Positions 33,501 through 44,021 of a stretch of DNA of 64,000 nucleotides are shown here, one piece after another. The notes beneath the pieces were generated by a model that did no database searches, was not told the DNA's origin, and worked only from the letters and a program-made list of their open reading frames with translations. The stretch spans positions 41,240,630 to 41,304,629 of the forward strand of contig OY292274.1 of NCBI GenBank assembly GCA_958496175.1, in the 5' to 3' direction. Position 1 is the first letter of the stretch. Each line of letters opens with the position of its first letter. The translations under genes were made by a program, and so were the position numbers. Source of the stretch: Sisyra terminalis (Eukaryota > Arthropoda > Insecta > Neuroptera > Sisyridae).

Positions 33501-36500
33501 TAACTTTTTAGTACTGTCATTACTACTCATCTTAGAGTACATCGTCGCTCTAGATGTGAAAGGTTATAATCTGCAAATTTGGAAAATTGAGTTCATCCTA
33601 TAAACATGAACCATAGGCTTCTTATTTATTATAAAAATCTATTGAATATTTGCTAATAGTGCTAAGTAATATTTTTCGAACGGAACAAACATAAGCTGCC
33701 AAAATATTTGAGTTAACAATAAAATTATCACAGTTAGATAATGACAAAAAAGGAAATAAATAGTAAAATTTATTTGCATTTGCGCGAATTTACCAAAAAA
33801 ACACATTTTGCCTTATGATTTTTTTCTAAAAGTGTCGATATCTCCAATTTACCATTTTGTGGATTATCACCTTTCACCTCTAGGGCGACGATAGGTTGCA
33901 TAAAAAAGTTTTGCACCTTTACTCGTTAGTATATATACAGTTCCTGGCCATATTATTAGATGCATTTAAGATTTAATACAAAATGTACATATTCTACTAA
34001 CTTAAATTTAATATTATTTACATTATAAAGACTTGTATTGATTTTTAAGAAATATATTTTCTGGATAAGGGTTAAACCTTGTTTATTATCCCTATTACCC
34101 TACTTTAGGATAATAGCCTTGATTTGAAACCGATTTAAAATATGTGGAAGTCGCTGAAGAAAAAAAGTAGCTAAAGAGGTGGTGACAACAGAAAAGTAGC
34201 CCTTGGGAAAAATATTCACGTATGGAATCATCATCCACAAATACAACAGACGGTATTGTCCTACATAGGCAGCGCAGAATAGGGACTTAAATATCAGTAA
34301 ACGGGCTTTATATTAAATATTAAACAATTCAGTTCGCCATAATTAAGAAAATGCTTAATTAATTTGATGGTAAAAAAATATTATTTAGTAAATATAATTT
34401 TTGGTCACGCTAGTTGGTAATAAGCGTAACAAATAAAATTTGTACAGGAAAGTTAAACCCAATCAAAAATATGGACCCAAAATAAAATAGCTCATACTTC
34501 AGGTTTTATACAAAACCTATAGTAAGTCTATTAATATAGTCAGGGACTGTAACCTCAGTTAAACACAAAAATTGACGCCAGGCTTTTCTAGGAACTTATT
34601 AGGGATTTCTAGTTATTCAAAATTCAAATTTTGTAATGCTAAAATGGAATTTTCGAGTTATATATATTTTCGTACATCAATGAGGCAGACTCTTTAAAAC
34701 CAGGAAAGTTAGAAATGCGTATTCCAGAGATACAGACTTTTCTAAGAAAAAATTCAATAAATCAAAGGTTCAGAGGTAGTAAAGTGCTTAAAGTTAATTT
34801 TGCATACAAAAAAGTAAATATAAAATGACTCGTTTATTTTGAAAGTGGTATAAGTGGTTATTTCAAGGACGGTCTATTTGGTGATTCTTCTTCTTGTAAC
34901 TAGAACAAAGTATGTTAATTATTTAACTGCTAATTTTTCAGAAATTACTGATTTCATTTTATTTGTTAACAAAAACGCCGGCTCAAGTGTACCACAATCT
35001 GGCAACGTTGCATTTCCGACTTTGTTTTTAATTTAATTCGCGATATTTTTGTTAATTCAATTCTAATATGGTATGATTCTCTCTTTTATGGCTAAATTTT
35101 TATTATGGACTGATTTAATCGCGAATTAAATTAAAAACAAAGTCGAAAATGCAACGTTGCCAGATTGTGGGTGTGTTAAAGTACACTTATGCCAAAACGC
35201 CAATTATTCCCTCCTCCTTAGTATCTTATGTTCCTATGGTTAAAAATGATAATACTGTAGGGATTGTTCTTGAAGTGGACTTAACTCACTTTCAAAATAA
35301 ACGGCGCAAATAATAAAACTTACTCTCCTAGTTACCTATCATGCATCCTATCTACCACTGTATTCTCCATGTTTTATTATATCACTGGACTGACTCTAAT
35401 TTTGATTTGATAGTGTAAATTTTTTATATGAATTCTGAAAGATTAATTATATCAATTTTTCTTTGATTTCTGTTGAGATAATTGAAAAGGCCTATAACGT
35501 TTTTGCTTGTGTGCTTTTTATGAGCTTTATAGTTTTATTGGTTTTCGTGAGCCTTGCAAGCTTGGAAACGTCTAAATATAGTCGGTTATGACATTGTAGG
35601 GCGAATAAAAAAGTATAAAAGGAGTCGATAAAAGAAAAATGCTTGTGTGATAGGATTTTTATTAGTGAGCAAAGAATAATTTGTTATGAATATTTGATGT
35701 AAATAAGGACGATCATTATTCGTACACGTCGCAGAATGTAAGTTGTAAGTGACTGATGATGAATCCCTAAGCGGAATAAAATATACTCATCAACTAATAT
35801 GACATCAGATTGTTCAAGTCCGGGACTCGTGCGCTCGTCTCCCGGCGTCCCAACGCAAGCAGTTGACAGTAATGGAAATAAATGAGCGGTAGCGGGCAAT
35901 TTTCTAGATTAAATGTCAGAGTGGCTGGCGAATGTGTGTGTGAGGGTATGTGTGAGAGAAGGCGGTAGCGGTAGCAACATCATGGCCGCGCGCTTTCCAA
36001 GTCTCCGGAAAGCTCTTCAAGCTCCCGACGCCGCGCCGGGAACCTCGCATCCACCGAAAGCTCCGCTTCGCAGCTGCAAGCTTGACGAAGAGACGAACAA
36101 CTGAGCTTTGCTTCTGCTGCTTCACAACTCCGACCACTTGCATTGGCCTTTTAATTTTTTCCCTTAACTCAATTTCATCAGGAAACTAATTAAGCATTTC
36201 CATTAATAATTAACCCATTAAATTAACGTTTTTTTTTCAAAACAAAAATTGATTCATCATTATAAAAATATTTTTCTGCATCTTCCAATCTAGTAAAATT
36301 ACAGAGGTGTAAAAATTATTAGACTCAAGACAACTCAAAAGAAAAAAAAAACACATTTTTGTTTTTAAATGTAATAAATTTAAAAATTACAATAATTTCA
36401 CTCATCTAATATTTTGTGTGGTATCCTTTATTGTTTATATTTATTTTTCTCATCTTGGCATGCTCTATACTATTTTTTCATTTATATTTTATTATGATGC

Positions 36501-39500
36501 CAAATTTTAATGAGTTCGGTAATCAGATCCTCCCGTGTTGTAATAGTTTATTTTTTTTAGTTTTTTCTTCACAATGGCCCAAAAATTTTCTATGGAATTA
36601 GCATCAGGACTATTTCCTGGCCAAGAAGGCACATTAATGTTAGAATTTTTGGGGAGTTCCTAATATCTCCGGCGCCGCGATTTAAGAACGGATTATGATA
36701 GAAGAAGCAAAAACAAATCGAAAATTAAGAATACCAATTTGCGAGTTTTCGCTTCGTTTTCTTGGAAAATAAGTTTTTAGCAGAAAAATTACAATGTTAT
36801 TTCTTATGGGAAAAAAATAATTTTGAGTTTGACCAATCGATGAAACTTTGCGTAATTTATACATTATAAAAAGCGTTCATGAAAAGCGCTGTGATTGGCT
36901 ACAACTGGCTTTAAATATAACAATCCTAGTAGGCCAAGGAAATATGCTCTTTAACTAAATCACTTCGACCATATTTAATTCAATTAAAACATCTGGAAAC
37001 ATCTTAAAAAATTAACAAAATTTGAAAATTATAAGAGATAAGAATGCCTACTTCATTAGTGATTTTTGGTTAAAAACGTATGCAGGTTAATTTCATTTCC
37101 CCTGCATCATTGTTTAAACTTTACAATGAATGAAAAAAAAATTCTATTATAATTATAGTCTTTGGATTGACTCAAAATAAAAATGATTGAAAACCCGTTA
37201 TAACAATCGTTTCATCAATAATATCATTCAAAAAATAGTAGTATTATTATTGCCGCGACTTCATTTTCCGAAATATGTTTGAATGTATTACTTTAAATTT
37301 TCACACTCAATGAAAATATTTGCGGAAACAATGAAATTTGAATTTATGTGCATTACGGAGGGAGGTTATGTTTTGCTTGGAGAGATTTAGTTATTGTGAA
37401 CTTTGAAACGGCTAAAAAGACTCAAAACGAGAAGTAAAAAGCGAAAATTTGTAAATTCTGTAAAAACTATCTACAGTTTAATTCGGTATTTAAAACATAT
37501 GCTTGAAAATTGGTATAAAAGTCTCGCCAGGCTTACGTCTCAATTTTCTGGTGAAAACTCACGTCAATGATCATTATGAAACCCATTTTCACAATGTTTA
37601 TATTCCAAACAATTAAAATTTGAAAAATTCTTTGAAACCGACAAGAATCGAAAATTAAAACATCAGTAGTGGGATATGTGACCAACAAAAAAATCAATTA
37701 TATTTGCATTTATGGAACTTCATGAGTGATATTGTGTAAATGTAAAGGCAAAGTAAAACTTTCAAATTCAAAAATAACGTGTTTTTATCCAAAACATTTC
37801 ATTAAAGTTGACTGTTTTAATACTTCAAATACAAGAAAAAAAATCGAGGGAACTGCGTAATAAACGCTAATGTGAACTATTAAATTTGGTGGACTTCATA
37901 AATTTTAAACCCGTAAGTTGAATCAGTTACAAAAAGATGTAAATTTATAGAAAACATTTCTTACTCTACCTAATTTACAATTTTCTTCTAGAAACGAACA
38001 AAAATTTGAAATTCATCCGTACCATTTGAAAGAAAATAATTCAACTAATTCTCGAAGTTATTCAAATATAATGTGACTGCCAAATTTGTATAAAATGTAG
38101 TTGGTGCAAGGATATTGCGAAGTGTATGTTTCGAAATTAAATGAAAATATTGGTTTGTATTTAACGTTTGGGAAATGAATGAATATAAATTTAAATATTA
38201 TATTTCTATTTTTTAAGATTCTTTCATCAAAAATCAGGGCTTTTTCAAATTAAAATTCAACAAATAATTTCGAAGAAGTGTTGGAAACCAAGAAATCAAA
38301 TACTTTATCAAATGTAATTTAAAGAAAGCCTAAAACATACGTAAAGAAAAATTGTCACAATAATATTTTTGAAAATATAAAACCGAATAATGAATAAAAA
38401 AGTCAAAACCCAAATAAAATACCTACAACACTCGATTATAAACATTTACAAGGGATCATATATACACATTGGACACGATAATTAGAAGTATTGTACTTCA
38501 AAGAGAGCAGATGATTACTAATAATAATATCCTGAGAGGCTTTAGCGAATTTATAATAAAAAAAAAATGTGTAAACTTGGTGTTACAAAAAGTAATATGC
38601 TAATTTAAATAAGTGATCCAACAACGAAAATTAAACCCTTATTGAGTATCTACGACACTCGCTTATAAACATAAATTGTTAATCTACTCACAGGTGAGAC
38701 AGTGATTAGTAGTATTGATAGTTCGATAAGGACGGACGACTAAAATAAATAATAACACGAGAGAGACTAGCGAATTAAAAATGAAGAAAAATATAGATAC
38801 GTACACCAGGTTAAACTTGCAGTAAATTGTGAATTTTAAGGAATAATAACCCGAGATAGATTAACGAATTAAAAACGTAGAAAGATATACATGGGTACGC
38901 CAAGCTAAACTTACAGTAAATTGTAAATTATAAGAAATAATAACCCGAGATAGATTAGCGACTTAAAAACGTTGAAAGATATAAAAGCGTACACCAGGCT
39001 AAAGTTTCAGTAAATTGTGAATTTTACAAAATAATAACCCGAGATAGATAAGCGAATTTAAAACGTAGAAAGATATAGAAGCGTACACTAGGCTAAACTT
39101 ACAGGTAATTGAGAATTATAAGAAATAATAACCCAAGATAGATTAGCGAATTAAAAACGTAGAATGATATAGAAGCGTAAACCAGACAAAAATTAGTGTA
39201 GATTGGGAAATTTACACAATAAAAACCCGAGATGGATTAGCGAATTTAAAACGTAGAAAGATATAGAAGCGTACACTAGGCTAAAGTTACAGTAAATTGT
39301 GAATTTTACAAAATAATAACTCGAGATAGATTAGCGAATTTAAAACGTAGAAATATATAGAAGCGTATACCAGGCTTAAGTTAAAGTAGATTGTGAATTT
39401 TAAGAAGTAATAACCCGAGATAGTTTAGCGAATTTAAAACGTAGAAAGATATAGAAGCGTACACTAGACTAAACTTACAGGAAATTGAGAATTATAAGAA

Positions 39501-42500
39501 ATAATAACCCGAGATAGATTAGCGAATTAAAAACGTAGAAAGATATAAAAGCGTATACCACGCTAAAGTTACAGTAAATTGTGAATTTTACAAAATAATA
39601 ACTCGAGATAGATTAGCGAATTTAAAACGTAGAAAGATATAGAAGCGTACACTAGGCTAAACTTACAGTAAATTTAAATTTTAAGAAATAATAATCCGAG
39701 ATAGATTAGCGAATTAAAAACGTAGAAATATATAGAAGCGTATACCAGGCTTAAGTTAAAGTAGATTGTGAATTTTAAGAAGTAATAACCCGAGATAGTT
39801 TAGCGAATTTAAAACGTAGAAAGATATAGAAGCGTACACTAGACTAAACTTACAGGAAATTGAGAATTATAAGAAATAATAACCCGAGATAGATTAGCGA
39901 ATTAAAAACGTAGAAAGATATAAAAGCGTATACCACGCTAAAGTTACAGTAGATTGTGAATTTTACAAAATAATAACCCGAAATAGATTAGCGAATTTAA
40001 AAGGTAGAAAGATATAGAAGCGTACACTAGGCTAAACTTACAGTAAATTTAAATTTTAAGAAATAATAATCCGAGATAGATTAGCGAATTAAAAACGTAG
40101 AAATATATAGAAGCGTATACCAGGCTTAAGTTAAAGTAGATTGTGAATTTTAAGAAGTAATAACCCGAGATAGTTTAGCGAATTTAAAACGTAGAAAGAT
40201 ATAGAAGCGTACACTAGACTAAACTTACAGGAAATTGAGAATTATAAGAAATAATAACCCGAGATAGATTAGCGAATTAAAAACGTAGAAAGATATAAAA
40301 GCGTATACCACGCTAAAGTTACAGTAGATTGTGAATTTTACAAAATAATAACCCGAGATAGATTAGCGAATTTAAAAGGTAGAAAGATATAGAAGCATAC
40401 ACTAGGCTAAACTTACAGTACATTGTAAATTGTAGGAAGTAATAACCCGAGATAGATTAGCAAATGAAAAACGTTAAGAGATATAGTTGGTAATTGAAAC
40501 TAATAATAATGTGAGAGCGACTAGCGAATTTAATATGAAGAAAAGTATAGATGCGTATTTTAGGTGTTTCTTAATTTAAATAATTAATTTTATGAAATTT
40601 TAATCCGTGAGAGATTGGCAAATTAAAAATGTGGAAAAATATTGATGCGTATATTAAGTGTTACTTAAAATAATTTGTTTATTTTTATTTATTATCCAAT
40701 TCAAATATCTGGGATAGTTTAATAAATAAAGAATGCAAAACCTTTACTGGTCAGTGCATATAATGTTCATAGCTCGAAGGTGATAGGTAATAAGATTTAA
40801 TAATATCCCGAGAGAGATTAGCGAATTAAAAATGAAAGTTATAAACGCATATATTTGTTGATACTTGAAATGATTTCGTCTTAGTTAACTTGAACAAGAA
40901 TTTCAAGTTTACTATAATTCTTTCCCGGTGAGACTTATTTTGAGGAAATAGTCAAAAATAATATCCTGAGAGGGATTAACGATTTAAAATTAAAATACTA
41001 AAATGCTAATGTAGGGAGACATTTTATGGAAAACTGATCTTAAATTTGGTAATGTTATTTTCATAAGTGGTTCTGAATGGATCAGAGTTACCCGTTCCAA
41101 GAAAATATAATTTCTTATACTGTTAAATTTTAGTAGGCTATTCTTTTAATTTTTATTAAATAAATTTTGTCTTTCTTCATTCTTGTAAAATAGTTCAACC
41201 TCATCAGTCGTGTTTTTAGTGTGATAATTTGTGATTTGACAAAATTGAGTGAATTTGTGACAATAGGCTGCTTCATTTATTGGTAAGGTAGCCTAAATTT
41301 TATATACATTAGTTTAAAAATTTAATTGTAGAAACTTACGAAAAAAAAATTGGAAATGAATTTAGAAACATTTTATGAAACATTTCCAATATCTGTCGTT
41401 TTACAATTTTTAAAATTAAATGCCTGTTAGACTTTTGAAATCAATTTTCAAATTCGATTTGTACTTTATTTTCGCTAAAACTCGACCATTATAAAATGTT
41501 GAATATTTCCTAAAATATCCCTGCTGTAAAATTGTTGTGACAACAGCTGCCCATTTTACTTAGTAACATTGATTGCAAGGTACCTTGATTCTTGATCGAA
41601 TAATTTAAATGAAATATGGAATTAACTCAATCTACATGCCTAAAATAAGGACCGTAACAAAAACCTTTGCGTTGAAAATATCGTTATCCGTTGAAGTAGG
41701 CCGTTGGCGGATTTATACAAATTGATTTCCCATAAGAAATAACATTGTAATTTTTCTACTAAAAACCTATTTTCTAGGAAAACGAAGCGAAAACTCGCAA
41801 ATTGGTATTCTTAATTTTCGATTTATTTAGGCTTCTTCTACCATAATCCGTTCTTAAATCGTGGCGCCGGAGATATTAGGAATAAGCCGAATTTTTGAGG
41901 AAATCCATAACTTTTTTGGCTTTATGGCAAGGAGCTCCATCCTGCATAAAGATAAAATTTTCTTCCGGAAACCACTCTTTAGTTTGAGGCAATAACCTCG
42001 TTTCCAAGACTTGCATATATTGTTCTTGCCTCTTAGTACCTTCCACAATGTATATCCTACCGGTACCCTTTGCTTACATGGGGCTCCAAACCATGACTGC
42101 TGTCGGATGTTTTACAGTCTGGGCGATACATTGCTGGAAGAAAGTAAAAATCTTCTTTTCAGTCTAATAATTTTCACACCTCTGTACTTAAATTTTATTT
42201 AGAGTACTAGAAAGTGCTGCAATGACGGAAAATTTTAGTTCTGAAATTTCAATTGAAATATCAATTTCAAACACCCCTGAATCCATTTTGACTATTTTTG
42301 GTATTGTTAACTTATTTTAAGTCTGCATATAGAGGTACGTATTTCACTCAATGCAAACGGTAAATCGTAGAATGCTTCTATTTTATATTTAACTTTGATA
42401 TTATATCAAGTTGCCCACTTCATATTATATTTTGGTTGAAATTGACTACTCTAAAACCAGAACTATGTCCGTATATATCCGTAAATAAATTTAGAACCGT

Positions 42501-44021
42501 AACAATTTTGGAATTTTCTTAACTTATCTAAAAAACTCATTTCAAAACTTTTAATAATAGTAGAAGTACTTATTGATAGTGATGTTTAGTCTAGTGAAAT
42601 TTAAGGAGTATTATGTAAATAATATTTAAATGTTACCTTTAAGTATTACATGTGTGAGTATTGTATTCCTACGTAACGCTCTTGTATTTAAAGTTTTAAA
42701 GTACACAAAAAAATATTCTACGAATTATGATAATAACGTCATAATCCAGGACTAGGTTTTCATTTGTACGATGCTGTATTGTAAATTACGATGTTAATAA
42801 CGTTAAAATCATATATGAAAGAATGTCGTTTTTAAACCAATAGTCAATAAGTCTTATTAGTTAATTCAAAGTGGTACTAAGGACATTTTATGATTAGAGT
42901 AATTTATCATGTTAGTAAAAATTACAAAATATTTTTTATTTCAAAATCTATATTGAAGAGGTAGGACCAAACATCCAAAGGAATATAAATTCGGTATAGT
43001 ATGCTTTTCGAGTTTCACAGGATAGTAACCCAAAGTTGTTACTAAAAACATTTTCAATGTTTAATTAAGTGCATTAGATGTTCATTAATGCCAAATGAGT
43101 ATTTTTAAGCTAAAATTCAATAATTTTCATTCCTCCAACTGGTACCAACAAAATAGGACAAAAAATTTAATCAATAAGAAGTTAAGGGGGGAAATGGTGT
43201 CAAATGTATGCCAGATAGTCGAAGAGCTGTCAAATAATCCTAATCAACCTTAGCCGATCGACCAAATACCTAAAAGTGTCCAAAAACTATTAACAGATAA
43301 AATTCTATGGTGCAACACGGTAATTCAAGACTCCTTTACCTTATGAAGCCATAATCATCTTTATTTACTTTGACTGAATTATATATTGTAACGTAGAAGT
43401 AGTGAAAAATGTAAAAATTCTTTGATATAACAATGGATTTTTGAAGATATTCACCGTCCTTTTATAACTATAACAACTAAGTTTGTAGTGTCACAAAGGT
43501 AAATCAAAATCCCTAATTGAGAATATCGAAAATTTTCGAGATTTGAACTCAGTTTCTGTAAGTTTTGGAGCGGCTATCTTGGCCACTTGTCGACCGGAAA
43601 CACATTTAAGCAATTTAATAATGAAATAAACATTCTAAAGAAGTGGAAAAACTTGTAGACGATTACAAGGTAGCCTTATGATATCCACATTAAATTCTGT
43701 CTTCAGCTTAATTTGAGATATCTTACCTGATCCATTTAAGGGTTTTATATCTCCATTTGACGACTGATGCGACGATATACTCGTATTTGAGTTTGGCGTC
43801 GTCGATAACCCTGAATTTGGTGATCCCGGTTTAATGTCCTTTTGGCCCGTCAGTTGCGTTACCGAGTTTTTTTGCGTCCCAAGTCCCGATTCCGTTTTCA
43901 CTGAGGCCCCATTACCACCACCTGGTTGTTGATTACTATCGTTTGAACTCCCGTTTGATGCTTTTTGTTGGGCTAGACGTTCCTGTTTTCGAAATTTTGC
44001 TCGCCGGTTTTGAAACCAAAC
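30514..44021 (-). CDS. paired-like homeobox transcription factor (Phox2-like), last two exons
   Basis: Nuclear DNA-binding regulator. Exon 44021-43727 begins V-W-F-Q-N-R-R-A-K-F-R-K-Q-E-R, the recognition helix of a paired-like homeodomain. The split before V47 is the classic intron site of this class. LAQQKASNGSS and a Ser/Asn/Gly/Lys-rich linker follow, ending in G at donor GTAAGA. The final exon, 30796-30514, joins in phase (G|GC): GKLSEDTISANNNKW, then a Gln/His/Ala-rich stretch (HQHHAAVAAAALSSPFSSLL) ending KSTATANHLF and a stop. Together about 193 residues. FRKQER at the homeodomain end and a C-terminus with PF-S-L and K...F recall PHOX2 proteins, which specify autonomic and motor neurons in vertebrates; other paired-like families are possible. 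Homeodomain residues 1-46 and the N-terminus are absent, so more exons lie beyond base 64000. The 12.9 kb intron is packed with mobile elements. Confidence 0.8.
31447..31854. mobile_element. inverted-repeat element with GATACGTATTTTGAT arms
   Basis: About 400 bp. Left arm (TTTGAACAAAAGTTC, GACGTATTGCCCAGATACGT, GCCAAGCAATCTTC) and right arm (GAAGATTGTTTGGCAATCG, ACGTATCTGGGCAATACGTC, GTTCAAACTTAAATTTATAG) are complements over about 100 bp. A 93-codon frame (31478-31756) covers the centre (TKYSWIDFKNKVKSVT..LPDIYTISKNL); it is not a known domain to me. A half copy is at 28437. Confidence 0.6.
32563..32577. repeat. (TTA)n microsatellite
   Basis: Five or more tandem TTA units (GATTATTATTATTATTATTAC). 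Confidence 0.7.
32818..32978 (-). mobile_element. tRNA-derived SINE
   Basis: Minus strand: CAAGTAGTCAAGGTGGTCGC, CCAAAACTGGTGG, B-box-like GTTTGAATCTCG, body GGATTTTTATTAACTCTAGA and tail AAAGCGACGGTAAATAACAA. Same family as 27481. Confidence 0.65.
33536..33898. mobile_element. MITE with CGTCGCYCTAGA ends
   Basis: Left ATCGTCGCTCTAGATGTGAA with AGGTTATAATCTGCAAAT; right is the complement of ATTTACC..GGATTATCACC and TTCACCTCTAGGGCGACGAT. About 50 bp arms, 360 bp in all, non-coding. Confidence 0.55.
33938..34549 (+). mobile_element. Tc1-like element relic, copy 1
   Basis: 612 bp between TA dinucleotides. Ends CAGTTCCTGGCCATATTATT and the complement of AATATAGTCAGGGACTG. Inside, frames broken by stops still read like the C-terminal part of a Tc1 transposase (…DLKPI, stop, NMWKSLKKK). 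An internally deleted sister of the relic at 49349-49965. Confidence 0.6.
34828..35304. mobile_element. foldback element with nested inverted arms
   Basis: Outer arms CGTTTATTTTGAAAGTG (left) and CACTTTCAAAATAAACG (right). Inner arms of about 65 bp: TCTGGCAACGTTGCATTTCC..TTAATTTAATTCGCGAT and their complement. Non-coding. The inner arm motif recurs at 28940-29110 and, as a half copy, near 19950-19990. Confidence 0.65.
35800..36150. other. GC-rich island in the homeobox intron
   Basis: A sharp rise in GC over about 330 bp, with CG-containing words (GGCCGCGCGC, GACGCCGCGCCGGG), in otherwise AT-rich intron. It contains a small plus-strand frame with good codons (35799-35885, MTSDCSSPGLVRSSPGV...NGNK). 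Candidate enhancer or alternative/antisense promoter with first exon. No splice partner was found. Confidence 0.4.
36530..36642 (-). pseudogene. Tc1 transposase C-terminal fragment
   Basis: Reads NINVPSWPGNSPDANSIENF WAIVKKK in one frame: the conserved region with the last catalytic residue of Tc1 transposases (SPDxNxIEN; here D and E both kept). It continues the frame interrupted at 41889 once one copy of the 9-bp duplication is removed. Confidence 0.8.
36816..38429. other. left interior of the 5.2 kb element
   Basis: AT-rich, no frame of note on either strand and no further repeat seen. Confidence 0.5.
38430..41000. repeat. 94-bp satellite array with 375-bp higher-order repeat
   Basis: Monomers of 94 bp share AACCCGAGATAGATTAGCGA, AACGTAGAAAGATATAGAAG and CGTACACTAGGCTAAACTTA. 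CCGAGA phases at 38851, 38945, 39039 and 39133 are exactly 94 apart. From 39363 four distinct monomers repeat as a block starting at 39363, 39738 and 40113 (375 bp each), the blocks nearly identical. Monomers decay outward on both sides (38430-38840 and 40480-41000). Confidence 0.9.
41889..42160 (-). pseudogene. Tc1 transposase middle fragment
   Basis: Reads TVKHPTAVMVWSPM, stop, AKGTGRIYIVEGTKRQEQYM, QVLETRLLPQTKEWFPEENF, IFMQDGAPCHKAKKVMDFLK. This is Tc1 transposase around the second catalytic Asp (MQDGAPCH). One internal stop, no N-terminal DNA-binding domain. Confidence 0.8.
42185..43445. other. homeobox intron, AT-rich
   Basis: Nothing recognisable between the Tc1 relic and the next SINE. 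Confidence 0.4.
43446..43597 (-). mobile_element. tRNA-derived SINE
   Basis: Minus strand: ACAAGTGGCCAAGATAGCCG, CTCCAAAACTTACAG, B-box-like GTTCAAATCTCG and tail AAAGGACGGTGAATATC. It ends about 130 bp from the homeodomain exon. Confidence 0.65.

Larger units (their letters stand above)
36652..41888. mobile_element. 5.2 kb non-autonomous long-TIR transposon with satellite core
   Basis: Flanked by a perfect 9-bp duplication, GAATTTTTG (36643-36651 and 41889-41897). Terminal inverted repeats of about 160 bp and high identity: left TTCCTAATATCTCCGGCGCC.., CGATTTAAGAACGGATTATG, TTGCGAGTTTTCGCTTCG, to TTATTTCTTATGGGAAA; right the same in complement. It ends in GG. No transposase frame is present; the interior is AT-rich and centred on a 94-bp satellite. 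The target-site length and long repeats suggest a Mutator-like (or Merlin-like) source; that is inference. The GGCGCCACGATTT block links it to the MITEs at 18801 and 19639. Confidence 0.85.
36302..42184 (-). mobile_element. Tc1-like element split by a 5.2 kb insertion
   Basis: TA-flanked ends CAGAGGTGTAAAAATTATTAG (36302) and the complement of CTAATAATTTTCACACCTCTG (42184). Without the insertion the element is about 640 bp, so it had lost the N-terminal half of its gene earlier. On the minus strand, 42150-41889 reads like the transposase middle (WFPEENFIFMQDGAPCHKAK), with a stop after the VWSPM part, and 36642-36530 gives the C-terminal WPGNSPDANSIENFW motif. Confidence 0.85.

Noticed and set aside
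35913..36143. Two overlapping frames of 63 and 75 codons in the GC island
   Set aside because: Arg/Ser/His-rich products are what GC-rich non-coding DNA gives by chance; no splice sites link either to the homeobox exons, which already join in phase.
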